Shown: positions 1 through 8,711 of the stretch, in pieces | Layout: every line of letters starts with the position of its first letter | How positions within the stretch are numbered: position 1 is the first letter of the stretch | NCBI RefSeq assembly: GCF_002264395.1 | Contig: NZ_NFVA01000007.1 | Span: 1 to 64,000 of the forward strand | DNA length: 64,000 nucleotides | Source of the DNA: Paenibacillus sp. VTT E-133291 | GTDB taxonomy: Bacteria; Bacillota; Bacilli; Paenibacillales; Paenibacillaceae | Direction: 5' to 3' | Program-made: the position numbers and the translations under genes | The notes under the pieces: generated by a model | The model's database searches: none | Told to the model about the DNA's origin: nothing | Seen by the model: the letters and a program-made list of their open reading frames with translations, nothing else

Positions 1-1
1 G

Positions 2-127
2 AATGACTCCATAATTAAGGGGCTGAACCGCAAAACTTCATTCAATAAATATAACTATACACTTGAAGCATTATTAGAGACGCACATTCATTTAGAGCAA
101 CTTTTTATCGGTTTTAACCAACTTTAG
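2..127 (+). CDS. possible 3' end of a truncated gene, unknown
   Basis: One forward frame is open from the window edge to a TAG at 125-127, giving about 41 codons. The peptide has no motif I recognise. It may be the tail of a gene that starts outside the window, or a chance open frame in AT-rich DNA. The rest of the interval to the PTS gene (128-305) holds no gene I can support. It contains a purine-rich Shine-Dalgarno site just before 306 and no antiterminator target or riboswitch that I could identify. Confidence 0.2.
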   Translation, partial: NDSIIKGLNRKTSFNKYNYTLEALLETHIHLEQLFIGFNQL

Positions 128-305
128 CATTGTTTGCTTTAGTGCTTTGGAATCCCGAGCCCAGAGAATGGTGTTTCTAGGTGATTTTATTGAGGAGTGA
201 GTGTGTATTTGTTTTAAATATACCCTGAACTTTTCCTTCAGTTTATTTTGACAAAAACCCCCGCAGCGCTTACCATTCAATATAGAAAGAAAGGAGAGGG
301 TAGCC

Positions 306-2192
306 TTGAATTGGCTCGGATCATTGCAGCAATTGGGCAGAGCCATAATGCTTCCTACCATGGTACTGCCGGCGGCAGCCATTTTGCTTAGTTTGGGCAG
401 CTTACCTTGGTCTGCATGGGGACTTTCTTCGGTATCCGAAGTGGCTACATACGCTGGGCAGGGAATCTTTTATTTTATGCCTTATTTATTCGCTGTGGGT
501 GTAGCATGGGGATTATCCAATCAAGCTGGAACGGCGGGTCTTGCCGCATTGGCTGGAATGTTCACTTACGACCGGATTGTTACCCATATGGGAGACGGGC
601 TTGTACAACCTGCAACACTTATCGGAATTTTGCTGGGTATAGTTGCCGGTATCGCTCAAAACCGGTTCAAAAATATCAAGCTTCCAGAGGCGATACAGTT
701 CTTTGGAGGGTCGCGTTTTGTTTTGCTGTTCATGGGATTGTTTTCGGCTGGCTTTGCATGGGTGATGTTAGGGATCTCTCCACTGCTGCAAAGAGGAGTG
801 GATGATCTTTTTCAAGGAATTTTGCAGACAGGCGGATTTGGCGTTTTTATTTATGGAGTGCTATATAGAGTACTAACAGCCTTCGGTCTTCACCATATTC
901 TCAACAATGTGTTTTGGTTTCAGTTTGGAAACTTTACAACTCCTGATGGTAGCACTGTCGTTCAGGGGGATTTGCCACGTTTTTTTGCAGGCGATCCTAC
1001 GGCGGGCATTTTTATGGCGGGTTTGTTTCCGATAATGATGTTCGCACTGCCAGCCATTGCTTTTGCAATTATTCAGGAAGCGCGCGAGGACTTGAAGCCT
1101 AAAATTAAAAAGACTTTCATGCGAGCGGCTTTGGTTTGTTTTCTGACCGGGGTTTCAGAGCAGATTGAATTCGCGTTTTTGTTTGCTTCTCCGTATTTAT
1201 TCGCGATACATACTGTAATGTCTGGTCTTGCTATGGTACTGACCTATATGCTGGGAATTCATCACGGGTTCTCTTATTCGGCAGGAGCGATTGACTTCTT
1301 TTTGAATATGCATCTGTCGCAGAGGGCTTGGCTTTTGATTCCGATCGGTATTGGTTATGGAATTGTATATTATAATTTATTCCGCTGGGCGATTCGCCGT
1401 TTTCAGATCCCGACACCAGGGCGTGAAGAAGGTTCCGAACTTGGTGATTGGGCAGGCAATATCCCATATCAGGCACCACTGATCTTGGAGGCGCTTGGTG
1501 GCAAGGAGAATATCGTACAAGTACAATCCTGTATCACTCGTTTGAGGCTAACCGTCCATAATGATCGATATATAGATACGGGGGCGCTAAAAGGTCTTGG
1601 CTCTGCTGGGATTATCAAGCTCGGTGGCGGGAATGTTCAGGTAGTATTTGGTACGTATTCAGAGCTTATCCGCGAGGAGATTAATAAGCTAATGCTTCGT
1701 GATTTGCCGCAGGTGTTGTTCAGTTCTCCGATGCAGGGTAGAATGATGCCCATTGAGGAAGTACCGGATCACATCTTTGCAGCGAAGCTAGTGGGTGATG
1801 GAGTTGCATTTTTGCCGGAAAAAGGGGAGCTTACATCACCTGTATTCGGGAAAGTTATGCACGTCTACCCTACAATGCATGCCGTTGGTATTGCTACACC
1901 GGAAGGGCTGGAGGTACTTATGCATATAGGGATCGACACTTCGCAGCTTAAAGGGCCATTTGAGGCGGTTGTAAAAGAAGGCGACAGTGTGGAACCAGGT
2001 CAATTGCTTGTTAAATTCGACCTCGCTTATTTGCGTGAGCATGCAGCTTCACTGGCTACACCAATGGTGATTACGAATCCTGATCGAGTAAAATCATGGA
2101 GCTATGCTCCATTTAAAAATGTTAAAAAGGGGCAATCTTCAGTAATGTCCGTAGTCTTACATGAAAGTAACGTTGGAGGGATAGAAGGATGA
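306..2192 (+). CDS. nagE: PTS permease EIICBA, N-acetylglucosamine/glucose family
   Basis: This membrane permease imports and phosphorylates a sugar using phosphate passed from Enzyme I through HPr. The 628-residue protein has a full IIC-IIB-IIA order: a multi-span IIC domain (about 1-370), IIB (about 390-465) with the phosphocysteine in CITRLRL (Cys409), and IIA (about 485-615) with histidines in HAVGI (His525) and MHIGIDT (His540). IIC segments such as GLHHILNNVFWFQFG and GFSYSAGAID resemble B. subtilis NagP and E. coli NagE more than glucose PtsG, so N-acetylglucosamine is the favoured substrate; glucose remains possible. The start is TTG at 306 behind AAAGGAGAGGG. The stop overlaps the start of the Enzyme I gene, so the two are co-translated. 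HPr is not encoded beside them. Confidence 0.85.
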   Translation: MNWLGSLQQLGRAIMLPTMVLPAAAILLSLGSLPWSAWGLSSVSEVATYAGQGIFYFMPYLFAVGVAWGLSNQAGTAGLAALAGMFTYDRIVTHMGDGLVQPATLIGILLGIVAGIAQNRFKNIKLPEAIQFFGGSRFVLLFMGLFSAGFAWVMLGISPLLQRGVDDLFQGILQTGGFGVFIYGVLYRVLTAFGLHHILNNVFWFQFGNFTTPDGSTVVQGDLPRFFAGDPTAGIFMAGLFPIMMFALPAIAFAIIQEAREDLKPKIKKTFMRAALVCFLTGVSEQIEFAFLFASPYLFAIHTVMSGLAMVLTYMLGIHHGFSYSAGAIDFFLNMHLSQRAWLLIPIGIGYGIVYYNLFRWAIRRFQIPTPGREEGSELGDWAGNIPYQAPLILEALGGKENIVQVQSCITRLRLTVHNDRYIDTGALKGLGSAGIIKLGGGNVQVVFGTYSELIREEINKLMLRDLPQVLFSSPMQGRMMPIEEVPDHIFAAKLVGDGVAFLPEKGELTSPVFGKVMHVYPTMHAVGIATPEGLEVLMHIGIDTSQLKGPFEAVVKEGDSVEPGQLLVKFDLAYLREHAASLATPMVITNPDRVKSWSYAPFKNVKKGQSSVMSVVLHESNVGGIEG

Positions 2193-3958
2193 TACAAGGC
2201 ATAGGCGCAGCAGCAGGTGTAGCTATCGGGAAGGCCTTTGTCTTACCGAACTGGGAGTGGAGCTTACCAGACACACAAGTGAACCCAGTGGATCTAGCTA
2301 AGGAGTTTGAGCGTTTATACGAAGGTATCCGTACCTCTAAGGACGAGATTGAATTCATCAAAAAAGAATTCAGAGAAGTAGTCGGTCCAGAGGAATCCAG
2401 CATTTTTGATGCTCATCTGGCGATTTTGGATGATCCGGTGTTTATGAGTGAAATCCGGGGGATTATTGAACGCCAGTATAAGGCGGCGGAAGTAGCTGTT
2501 AAGGAAGCGATTGATCATTTTGTAGCGATGTTTGATCTGCTGGATGATGAATACATGAAGGAGCGGGCGGTTGATATCAAGGATGTCGGTAACCGTCTGT
2601 TAAAGCATCTTTTAGGTGCTCCTGAAGTCACGCTGCCATCGGATACACAGCCATATATTCTCGTCGCGAAGGAGTTGTCTCCTTCCCAGTTAGCTCACTT
2701 GAACCCAACTTATGTTCTAGGTATTGTTACTATGATGGGCGGTAAAACCTCACATTCCTCCATTATGGCTCGTGCGCTGGGCATTCCGCTCGTAGCAGGC
2801 TTGGAGAATAATTTGTCTAACCCAATTCAGACCGGAGACATGCTCGTGATAGACGGAGACACCGGATCAGTGCAAATTCATCCTGATGAGGTAACGATCA
2901 ATGAATATGTTACACTTCGGAATAAGCAGCATAAAAAGAAAGAACAACTGGAATTGCTTGCTACAGTCGATGCCGTCACTAAAGATGGCGTTAACCTGCG
3001 ATTGGCCGGTAATATCAGCTCCGTCAAAGAACTTAATTTAGCGCTCAAGTATGGAGCCGAGGGTGTAGGTCTATTCCGTACAGAGTTTCTTTATATGGAT
3101 CGCAGCTCTTTTCCAACGGAGGATGAACAATTCGAAGTGTATAAACAGGTTGTCGAGAAGGTAGGCAGCAATATGGTTGTGATCCGTTCGCTGGATATAG
3201 GCGGGGACAAGCATCTGGATTACTTCCAGCTGCCAGAAGAGCAGAATCCGTTCCTTGGCTATCGTGCCATTCGAATCAGCTTGAATCGACAAGATATGTT
3301 CAAAACTCAGCTAACCGCCATTTTGCGGGCGAGTGCGTATGGGAATGTAAAGCTAATGTTCCCTATGATATCTTCCGTAGAAGAAGTACAAGCGGCAAAA
3401 GCTGTATTGGAAGAAGTGAAGGCTGAACTGGAGCTTCGGGGCATACCTTTTAATCGGAATATTCCAGTAGGTATTATGATTGAAGTTCCAGCTGCGGTTA
3501 TGATTGCGGATTTACTGGCTGAGGAAGTAGATTTTTTCAGTATTGGTACGAACGATTTGGTGCAATATGTACTAGCCGTAGACCGTATGAATGAACAAAT
3601 TGCGCATATGTATCATCCATATCATCCAGCGGTTCTGCGAATGATCCGTATGACTGTAGAAGCAGCGCGTAATGCAAAAATAGATATAAGTGTATGTGGT
3701 GAAATGGCAGCAGATGAACGTTCTTTGCCACTTTGGCTGGAGCTAGGGATTAGTGATCTTAGCATGTCGCCGCAGGCACTGCTTAAGGTTAAACACCGTA
3801 CTCTGAATACACTGGCTATAGACGCTACAAGGGTTGCCAAAGCTTGCTTCCATCATCGTACAAGCTCGGAGACGGAAGAAATCCTAAGTGCTTATGCTCA
3901 AAAAAGCGGTATTACACTTGGAACGAGCGTGGAAACAAAGGAGAAAGCTTCTTCATAG
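2189..3958 (+). CDS. ptsI: PTS Enzyme I (phosphoenolpyruvate-protein phosphotransferase)
   Basis: This cytoplasmic enzyme starts the PTS cascade by taking phosphate from phosphoenolpyruvate and passing it to HPr. The 589-residue product has the family's usual length plus a short tail. The phosphohistidine loop GGKTSHSSIMAR places the active histidine at residue 189. The PEP-binding barrel follows, with GLFRTEFLYMDR, IRSLDIGGDK and the catalytic cysteine in VCGEMAADE near the end. The ATG at 2189 overlaps the preceding stop as ATGA and has GGAGGG upstream, which fits translational coupling to the permease. The usual ptsH partner is absent, so HPr must come from elsewhere. A terminator follows at 3994. 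Confidence 0.95.
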   Translation: MIQGIGAAAGVAIGKAFVLPNWEWSLPDTQVNPVDLAKEFERLYEGIRTSKDEIEFIKKEFREVVGPEESSIFDAHLAILDDPVFMSEIRGIIERQYKAAEVAVKEAIDHFVAMFDLLDDEYMKERAVDIKDVGNRLLKHLLGAPEVTLPSDTQPYILVAKELSPSQLAHLNPTYVLGIVTMMGGKTSHSSIMARALGIPLVAGLENNLSNPIQTGDMLVIDGDTGSVQIHPDEVTINEYVTLRNKQHKKKEQLELLATVDAVTKDGVNLRLAGNISSVKELNLALKYGAEGVGLFRTEFLYMDRSSFPTEDEQFEVYKQVVEKVGSNMVVIRSLDIGGDKHLDYFQLPEEQNPFLGYRAIRISLNRQDMFKTQLTAILRASAYGNVKLMFPMISSVEEVQAAKAVLEEVKAELELRGIPFNRNIPVGIMIEVPAAVMIADLLAEEVDFFSIGTNDLVQYVLAVDRMNEQIAHMYHPYHPAVLRMIRMTVEAARNAKIDISVCGEMAADERSLPLWLELGISDLSMSPQALLKVKHRTLNTLAIDATRVAKACFHHRTSSETEEILSAYAQKSGITLGTSVETKEKASS

Positions 3959-3993
3959 GTTATCAAGCGCTACATCATCAAGTCCACACTCAA

Positions 3994-4026
3994 GGTTCGG
4001 CATTCTTGCCGGGCCTTTTTCTTTTG
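3994..4026 (+). terminator. intrinsic terminator after ptsI
   Basis: A nine-base-pair stem (GGTTCGGCA with TGCCGGGCC, two G-U pairs) closes a four-base loop and is followed by TTTTTCTTTT. It ends the PTS operon. Confidence 0.8.
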
Positions 4027-4048
4027 TACTAGATTGTTATAAAAAAAC

Positions 4049-4077
4049 AAAACCGTTTGCGCTTCGGCGCAGTCTAT
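4049..4077 (+). promoter_or_regulatory. candidate ECF-type promoter for the sigma factor gene
   Basis: AAAACC at 4049-4054 lies 17 bases before GTCTAT at 4072-4077. This resembles the AAAC / CGTC layout of ECF promoters and would allow autoregulation of the downstream sigma gene. The spacer also holds a perfect five-pair hairpin with a TTCG loop (4058-4071). The assignment is by pattern only. Confidence 0.35.
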
Positions 4078-4140
4078 ACATAGAGCATGTTGTACAGGAA
4101 TGATTTATGCGTGAAAGCAAGGGGGGAGGACAAAACAAGC

Positions 4141-4671
4141 ATGGAACACATTATTAAAGACGAAATGGAAATAGTTGCTACGGAAGAAGATACATTCTAC
4201 GAGCTGGTAGCTGAACAGAAAAAAAAGCTATACAGCATTGCTTACAGCTATTTGCGAAACGAAGCGGATTCTTTAGAAGTTTTGCAGGAGGCAACCTGCC
4301 GCGCATGGATTAAACGTAAAAGCTTAAAGGACTCCGAGAAGTTTGCTCCTTGGTTAACTCGTATTCTGATCAATTGCTGTAATGATGAGTTGAAGCGCAG
4401 AAATAGGAACGCTGTCACAGAAGTTGCTCGAAGTGATGTAGGGGTTATGGAGATGAAGAGTGACCGCAGGTTGGATATGGAACAAGCGCTGGATGGGGTT
4501 AAGCCGAAGTATCGGCAGGTGCTTATACTCAAATATTACAAGGATATGACTCTTTCAGAAATAGCAGAGGTACTCGATAAACCGGAGGGTACCGTGAAGA
4601 CTTGGCTGAATAAGGGATTGAAACAGTTACGTGAAAGAATGAAACGGAAGGGGGAGCTATTTTATGGCTGA
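4141..4671 (+). CDS. ECF-type RNA polymerase sigma factor
   Basis: This is a sigma-70 family factor of the extracytoplasmic-function type, 176 residues from the chosen start. Region 2 covers roughly residues 20-90, with the SYLRNEADSLEVLQEATCRAW segment and APWLTRILINCC. Region 4 covers roughly 115-165, with YRQVLILKYYKDMTLSEIAEVL and a helix-turn-helix ending in GTVKTWLNKGL. The open frame reaches back to 4087, but the ATG at 4141 is preferred because AAGGGGGGAGGA lies just upstream. The 3' end overlaps the next gene by eight bases, the normal arrangement for a sigma factor and its anti-sigma partner. The signal it responds to cannot be read from the sequence. Confidence 0.85.
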   Translation: MEHIIKDEMEIVATEEDTFYELVAEQKKKLYSIAYSYLRNEADSLEVLQEATCRAWIKRKSLKDSEKFAPWLTRILINCCNDELKRRNRNAVTEVARSDVGVMEMKSDRRLDMEQALDGVKPKYRQVLILKYYKDMTLSEIAEVLDKPEGTVKTWLNKGLKQLRERMKRKGELFYG

Positions 4672-6064
4672 GTCTGAAGAACAGCTGCTGAACGATTATT
4701 TTCAGAAAATCAATATTGAGGCTGAGGAAATCCCGGAAGTTAAACTGGACATGGCGATCCGTAAGGGGATGTTACAAGGTAACCGTAAAAGGTGGTCTTT
4801 TAGAAAAAGATACGCTGTTGTTGCGTTGGCGGTCTTAACTATTGCCTTATTGATTATTGTCCCATGGGTACATCAGATGGCCAATCCTGTTCGTGCGCAG
4901 TTACCACCAAAAAGCTGGGGGAAGCTTGAGGTATTTAGACCCATTATCGCTAATAATCTGACTATAACATCAGCACTTGATGCGGGAATAATGAAGGAAG
5001 TAAATATTTCTTCAGCTGAGGTGGACGGAATAAAGTGGACGGTTAACGGAATTATGGCCGATCGAAGAGGAATTGCGGTTCTGTATACAATTGAAAACAA
5101 TACAGATCGGAAAATGCAACTGTTTGGACTATCCTTGAAAAAGACTCCTGAAAGTAATATTTATCGCACAGGATACAGCGGGTTTAGCACTATTAACGCA
5201 CAAGAGGTTGGATCTCCTGGGACAACTCGTATGTACGAGCAAATCGTATGGGATGAATATCAGGATGAGTTGGAAGACCCGTTGAATATTTCTCTAAGGT
5301 TGCTTCCCGCACCTGATGATCCAGCTTTATCAAGCGGTGAGCTTAAATCTTTAAACATTCAGATTCCAATGGATACCAACAAGGTTTATATTCAAGGAAA
5401 AAGAGTTGATCTAAAGGATAATCTGTCCATCGCCGGACAGCAAATTAACATGGAGAATATCTATATTGGACCTACGGGTATTTATATGCGGGAAAGATAT
5501 GACCAAAAGAATACAATGAGGATATTTAATATGCTTTCACCTAAACTTGTCATCGGAAAAGGAGAGCAACAAGAGGAGTTAATGTGGGTAAGTGGATCGA
5601 ATATTTATCATAATGATAATATGAGACCTGATGATCCGATTAAGTTTGAAATTGAAGGGATTTCTGCTCTAGATCTATCTAAGCTGGAGCTTGTGATTAA
5701 TACCGAAACACAGCAGATTCTGAAGGTACCCGATAACAATCTGACGATTTCCAAACGAATGGAGAACGAAGAGCAGGGAATTTTGGTGTTAGATTACTTT
5801 ATTCCTAAAGAAGAGGAGGACTCGCTTAATGATAGAGGTTTTGGATTGAGCGATTATTTTGAAGATAGCTCTGGAAGCGGGCATATGATGGAAACTATCA
5901 AAAATGATTACTCAGGGTATAGAGAGTTTAATGAAAGTAGTAAGGGAACTACAATAACCTATTTCTTCAATGTAGGTAAGGAGAAGTTACCCCAACCGTT
6001 GACTTTCTGGTTTAATTCTTATCCAAACGTAATCAAGGAGAAAGCGTCCATACGAATGAAGTAA
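4664..6064 (+). CDS. DUF4179-type membrane protein, probable anti-sigma factor
   Basis: The 466-residue product has a short cytoplasmic segment (about 1-48), one membrane span (about 50-67, AVVALAVLTIALLIIVPWV) and a large outside domain with the DUF4179/DUF5643 look, including VDGIKWTVNGIMADRRGIAVLYT. Proteins of this layout next to ECF sigma genes in Paenibacillus and relatives are taken as anti-sigma factors or sensors. The ATG at 4664 lies inside the end of the sigma gene and has GGGGGAG upstream, so the two are translationally coupled. Binding to the sigma factor is an inference from neighbourhood and topology. The N-terminal segment has no zinc-binding HxxxCxxC motif. Confidence 0.7.
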   Translation: MAESEEQLLNDYFQKINIEAEEIPEVKLDMAIRKGMLQGNRKRWSFRKRYAVVALAVLTIALLIIVPWVHQMANPVRAQLPPKSWGKLEVFRPIIANNLTITSALDAGIMKEVNISSAEVDGIKWTVNGIMADRRGIAVLYTIENNTDRKMQLFGLSLKKTPESNIYRTGYSGFSTINAQEVGSPGTTRMYEQIVWDEYQDELEDPLNISLRLLPAPDDPALSSGELKSLNIQIPMDTNKVYIQGKRVDLKDNLSIAGQQINMENIYIGPTGIYMRERYDQKNTMRIFNMLSPKLVIGKGEQQEELMWVSGSNIYHNDNMRPDDPIKFEIEGISALDLSKLELVINTETQQILKVPDNNLTISKRMENEEQGILVLDYFIPKEEEDSLNDRGFGLSDYFEDSSGSGHMMETIKNDYSGYREFNESSKGTTITYFFNVGKEKLPQPLTFWFNSYPNVIKEKASIRMK

Positions 6065-6094
6065 GTAACTCGGATGTCGAGCGAATTAAATCTA

Positions 6095-6131
6095 AAGCCC
6101 TGTTCTTCACGTTTAGTGAGAAACAGGGCTT
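6095..6131. terminator. terminator between convergent genes
   Basis: AAGCCCTGTT and AACAGGGCTT pair across an inner TTCAC/GTGAG helix, with T-rich sequence on the forward side (TGTTTAATT) and moderately T-rich sequence on the reverse. It sits between the DUF4179 gene and the convergent PfpI gene and can serve both. Confidence 0.65.
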
Positions 6132-6163
6132 GTTTAATTGTTAGAGTATAAATCTTCCGTATT

Positions 6164-6688
6164 TTATTCCCCAGCTAACGCATCGCAAAAAGCTTTACCA
6201 TAAGGCGGCAGATCTGGCGGGCGGCGAGCAGAAATAATATGTCCATCCGTAACCACAGCTTCATCCTTCCATATCGCTCCGGCATTCTCCATGTCATCAC
6301 GGATGCCAGGTGTAGAGGTGACGGTTACACCTTCGAGAATTTTAGCAGAAATTAATACCCAACCTGCGTGGCAGATTTGCCCAATAGGTTTCTTAGCTGC
6401 ATTGAAATCCTGCACAAGCTTTAGTACGGCACTGTATCTGCGGATTTTATCAGGGGCCCAGCCGCCAGGAACTAAAATCCCGTCATAATCTGCGGCATTA
6501 AGATCGTCCCAGGAGTACTCTGCTTTTGCAGGCACACCATATTTGCCGATATATGTTTTATCTTTTTCCAAACCTGCCAAGTGAACCTCAGCGCCTTCTT
6601 CTCTTACTCGGTACACGGGATACCAGAGCTCCAAATCTTCAAATTCATCGTCTACGAGTGCTATGACCTTTTTTCCAGCTAGTCTCAT
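6164..6688 (-). CDS. DJ-1/PfpI family protein
   Basis: The product (174 residues) belongs to the DJ-1/PfpI branch of the class I glutamine amidotransferase-like fold. It shows the PfpI-type N-terminus (KKVIALVDDEFEDLELWYP), an oxyanion-side segment YDGILVPGGWAPD, and the nucleophile elbow IGQICHAGW, in which the cysteine would be catalytic. The end carries VVTDGHIISARRPPDLP, typical of PfpI-type proteins. Such proteins are reported as proteases, deglycases or stress chaperones, and the sequence does not decide between these. A longer frame starts at 6724, but AAAGGAGC stands directly before the ATG at 6688, so the shorter start is preferred. The gene is monocistronic and convergent with the DUF4179 gene. 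Confidence 0.8.
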   Translation of the reverse strand: MRLAGKKVIALVDDEFEDLELWYPVYRVREEGAEVHLAGLEKDKTYIGKYGVPAKAEYSWDDLNAADYDGILVPGGWAPDKIRRYSAVLKLVQDFNAAKKPIGQICHAGWVLISAKILEGVTVTSTPGIRDDMENAGAIWKDEAVVTDGHIISARRPPDLPPYGKAFCDALAGE

Positions 6689-6894
6689 TTTGTAAAGCTC
6701 CTTTCGCATCACATGATCCTTCATATTCTATCAAATTTAAAATACGAAGTCATCTGGAGTGTTGTAAATTATAGATGAATTGCCAATTTAATCATTATAT
6801 GCAATTAAGGAGGGTTTTAATCGAGAGAGGTCGAATATAGAAATTGAAAAGTCATACTTTGTACTTAATTCATTTCTTGCAAGAGGTGTAGAAG

Positions 6895-7347
6895 ATGTAT
6901 ACAGATAACTTAATGGAGAAGTTGTGCAGCTGTGGTGGCCTCATGAACTTACATATGCATTCATTGATTTTTAATACGAAGGTGAAGATTACAAATGTCC
7001 CTGTCTATACTTGTCCGAAATGTACTAGTTATGAGCCCTTGTCGTTAATTAAAGCAGATCTAGGAAAGCTAGTGAAAGAACTGAATGCGGATTTGCCAAG
7101 ACAAGATTTTTCGTTTACTCAAAGAAATGAATTAGCTAGTGTCCTAAAAGAATCTTTGACAGAGGTTATTGTCGGCGGATTTCAAGAATTAGAGTTGGCT
7201 ATCCGAGAGACAATTCAGGCTAGAGTGGATATGTTACTTGATCTATACCGACTAGCTGAGGGGCTCGAAGACCAGAATTGGATGGAAGAAACTAGTCGAA
7301 GGCTGTCTCAATTAACGTTGCAAACGACTAAAAACGCAAATTATTAA
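6895..7347 (+). CDS. small zinc-ribbon-like protein, unknown function
   Basis: The 150-residue protein begins with a CxC...CxxC set (Cys11, Cys13, Cys40, Cys43; CSCGG and TCPKC) that looks like the zinc-binding half of YgiT/MqsA-type proteins. The remaining 100 residues are helical and acidic, with no helix-turn-helix that I can recognise. The ATG has AAGAGGTGTAG upstream. No toxin gene accompanies it, so a toxin-antitoxin role is not supported. It stands alone between the PfpI gene and ccpA and has its own terminator. I do not recognise a named family for the full length. Confidence 0.65.
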   Translation: MYTDNLMEKLCSCGGLMNLHMHSLIFNTKVKITNVPVYTCPKCTSYEPLSLIKADLGKLVKELNADLPRQDFSFTQRNELASVLKESLTEVIVGGFQELELAIRETIQARVDMLLDLYRLAEGLEDQNWMEETSRRLSQLTLQTTKNANY

Positions 7348-7395
7348 AACATTCTGTGAAAATAATGAAAAACTTTCACGGAATGTTGGATTTTT
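7346..7395 (+). terminator. terminator after the zinc-ribbon gene
   Basis: AACATTCTGTGAAA pairs with TTTCACGGAATGTT (one G-U pair) and is followed by GGATTTTTC. The stem starts at the stop codon of the gene. Confidence 0.6.
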
Positions 7396-7534
7396 CACTC
7401 ACTTTTTGTTACGATAGATAGAAGTTACATTATTGTGCTCGTGAATAGGGAGACCTACACTAGTCAAAAATTGTAATTAGGGGTTACGTCTTCATCCTTG
7501 AAAGAAATTTTGAAAGGAAAATGAAGCGTTATCA

Positions 7535-7563
7535 TTGCACAATTGTACAAAGTGTCGTATCAT
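7535..7563 (+). promoter_or_regulatory. candidate ccpA promoter
   Basis: TTGCAC (7535-7540) is separated by 17 bases from TATCAT (7558-7563), about 50 bases before the ccpA start. The -35 box is poor against TTGACA, the -10 box good. The same two hexamers stand before the HPr-like gene at 20305-20334. Confidence 0.4.
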
Positions 7564-7611
7564 ATTTTTAATTAGTCGAACGATAAAATTTATCGCAATG
7601 GAGAGAGTAAT

Positions 7612-8622
7612 TTGACGGTAACCATTTACGATGTAGCTCGAGAAGCAGGCGTATCTATGGCTACGGTATCACGGGTTGTGAACAATAACCCTAACGTGAA
7701 ACCGCAGACCCGGAAGAAAGTTTTTGAAGCGATTGAGCGTTTGGGATATCGTCCCAATGCCGTGGCGAGAGGACTTGCCAGTAAGAAAACGACAACCGTT
7801 GGGGTTGTCATCCCTGATATTTCAAACTCGATTTTTGCAGAAATTGCACGCGGGATTGAAGATATCGCGAATATGTATCATTACAATATTATATTGTGTA
7901 ACGCGGATAAGCGTAAAGAAAAGGAAATCCGTGTCATCAATACCCTTTTGGAGAAACAGGTCGATGGTCTGCTCTTCATGGGTGGTACGGTAACTGATGA
8001 ACATATTCAAGCTTTCCAGACTTCTGCAGTTCCGATTGTCCTATGTGCTACACGGGATGAGAAGGGGACTTATCCTTCCGTTGACATCGATCATGAAACC
8101 GCTGCTTTTGATGCAGTGAATACATTGATCCGTCACGGTCACCGTGAAATCGCAATGATCAGTGGTACACTGCAGGATCCTGCGAATGGATATGCGCGTT
8201 TCCATGGTTATAAGAAAGCCCTTGAACAGGCTGGAATCGAATACCAAGAGGATTTAGTTCGTATCGGTAACTACCGCTATGAATCTGGTGTCGAAGCCAT
8301 GAAGTATTTCCTTGGACTCAAGAAGAAGCCAACCGCTATTTTTGCCGCAACCGACGAGATGGCTATTGGTGCAATTCACAGTATTCAAGATGAAGGTCTG
8401 AAAGTACCGGATGACTTCTCCATTATTAGTGTGGACAACATCCGTATGGCTTCGATGGTTCGTCCATTGTTGACGACAGTAGCCCAGCCTATGTATGACC
8501 TAGGTGCGGTAGCAATGAGACTTTTGACGAAACTCATGAAGAAAGAGACGGTTGAGAATCCGCGGGTTATCCTGCCTCATGAAACGATTCTCCGCCTGTC
8601 TGTTAATCATCTGAATAAGTAA
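7612..8622 (+). CDS. ccpA: catabolite control protein A, LacI/GalR-family regulator
   Basis: CcpA is the global regulator of carbon catabolite repression in Bacillota. With HPr phosphorylated at Ser46 as corepressor it binds cre operators. The 336-residue product has the usual length. The N-terminal helix-turn-helix (about 3-25, [21 protein letters not shown]) and hinge helix ([18 protein letters not shown]) are followed by a periplasmic-binding-like core, with the CcpA-type segments [16 protein letters not shown] and NADKRKEKE. The start is TTG at 7612 behind GGAGAGAG. It is a single gene with its own terminator. A consensus cre 2.5 kb downstream, between acuA and acsA, is a likely target in this same window. 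Confidence 0.93.
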   Translation: MTVTIYDVAREAGVSMATVSRVVNNNPNVKPQTRKKVFEAIERLGYRPNAVARGLASKKTTTVGVVIPDISNSIFAEIARGIEDIANMYHYNIILCNADKRKEKEIRVINTLLEKQVDGLLFMGGTVTDEHIQAFQTSAVPIVLCATRDEKGTYPSVDIDHETAAFDAVNTLIRHGHREIAMISGTLQDPANGYARFHGYKKALEQAGIEYQEDLVRIGNYRYESGVEAMKYFLGLKKKPTAIFAATDEMAIGAIHSIQDEGLKVPDDFSIISVDNIRMASMVRPLLTTVAQPMYDLGAVAMRLLTKLMKKETVENPRVILPHETILRLSVNHLNK

Positions 8623-8647
8623 TTTAAGAACTAAACAGTATTTCCGT

Positions 8648-8671
8648 AAAAAGCTCCTTTTGGAGCTTTTT
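8648..8671 (+). terminator. terminator after ccpA
   Basis: AAAAAGCTCC and GGAGCTTTTT form a ten-base-pair stem with a TTTT loop, followed by further T-rich sequence. Confidence 0.85.
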
Positions 8672-8711
8672 ATGTTTTTTACAGAGTAAATCAGCGGAGG
8701 AGGCGTTATCT

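Noticed and set aside
1-305. GlcT/LicT-type RNA antiterminator site upstream of the PTS permease
   Set aside because: I could not find a matching antiterminator sequence or an overlapping terminator hairpin.
92-382. 96-residue reverse open frame over the start of the PTS permease
   Set aside because: It overlaps a well-supported coding start on the other strand, has no domain features and no convincing ribosome site.
4058-4071. TTCG-loop hairpin as a terminator
   Set aside because: No T run follows on either strand at the right distance; the ptsI terminator lies earlier at 3994.
6895-7347. MqsA-type antitoxin
   Set aside because: There is a zinc-ribbon start but no adjacent toxin gene and no DNA-binding helix-turn-helix seen.
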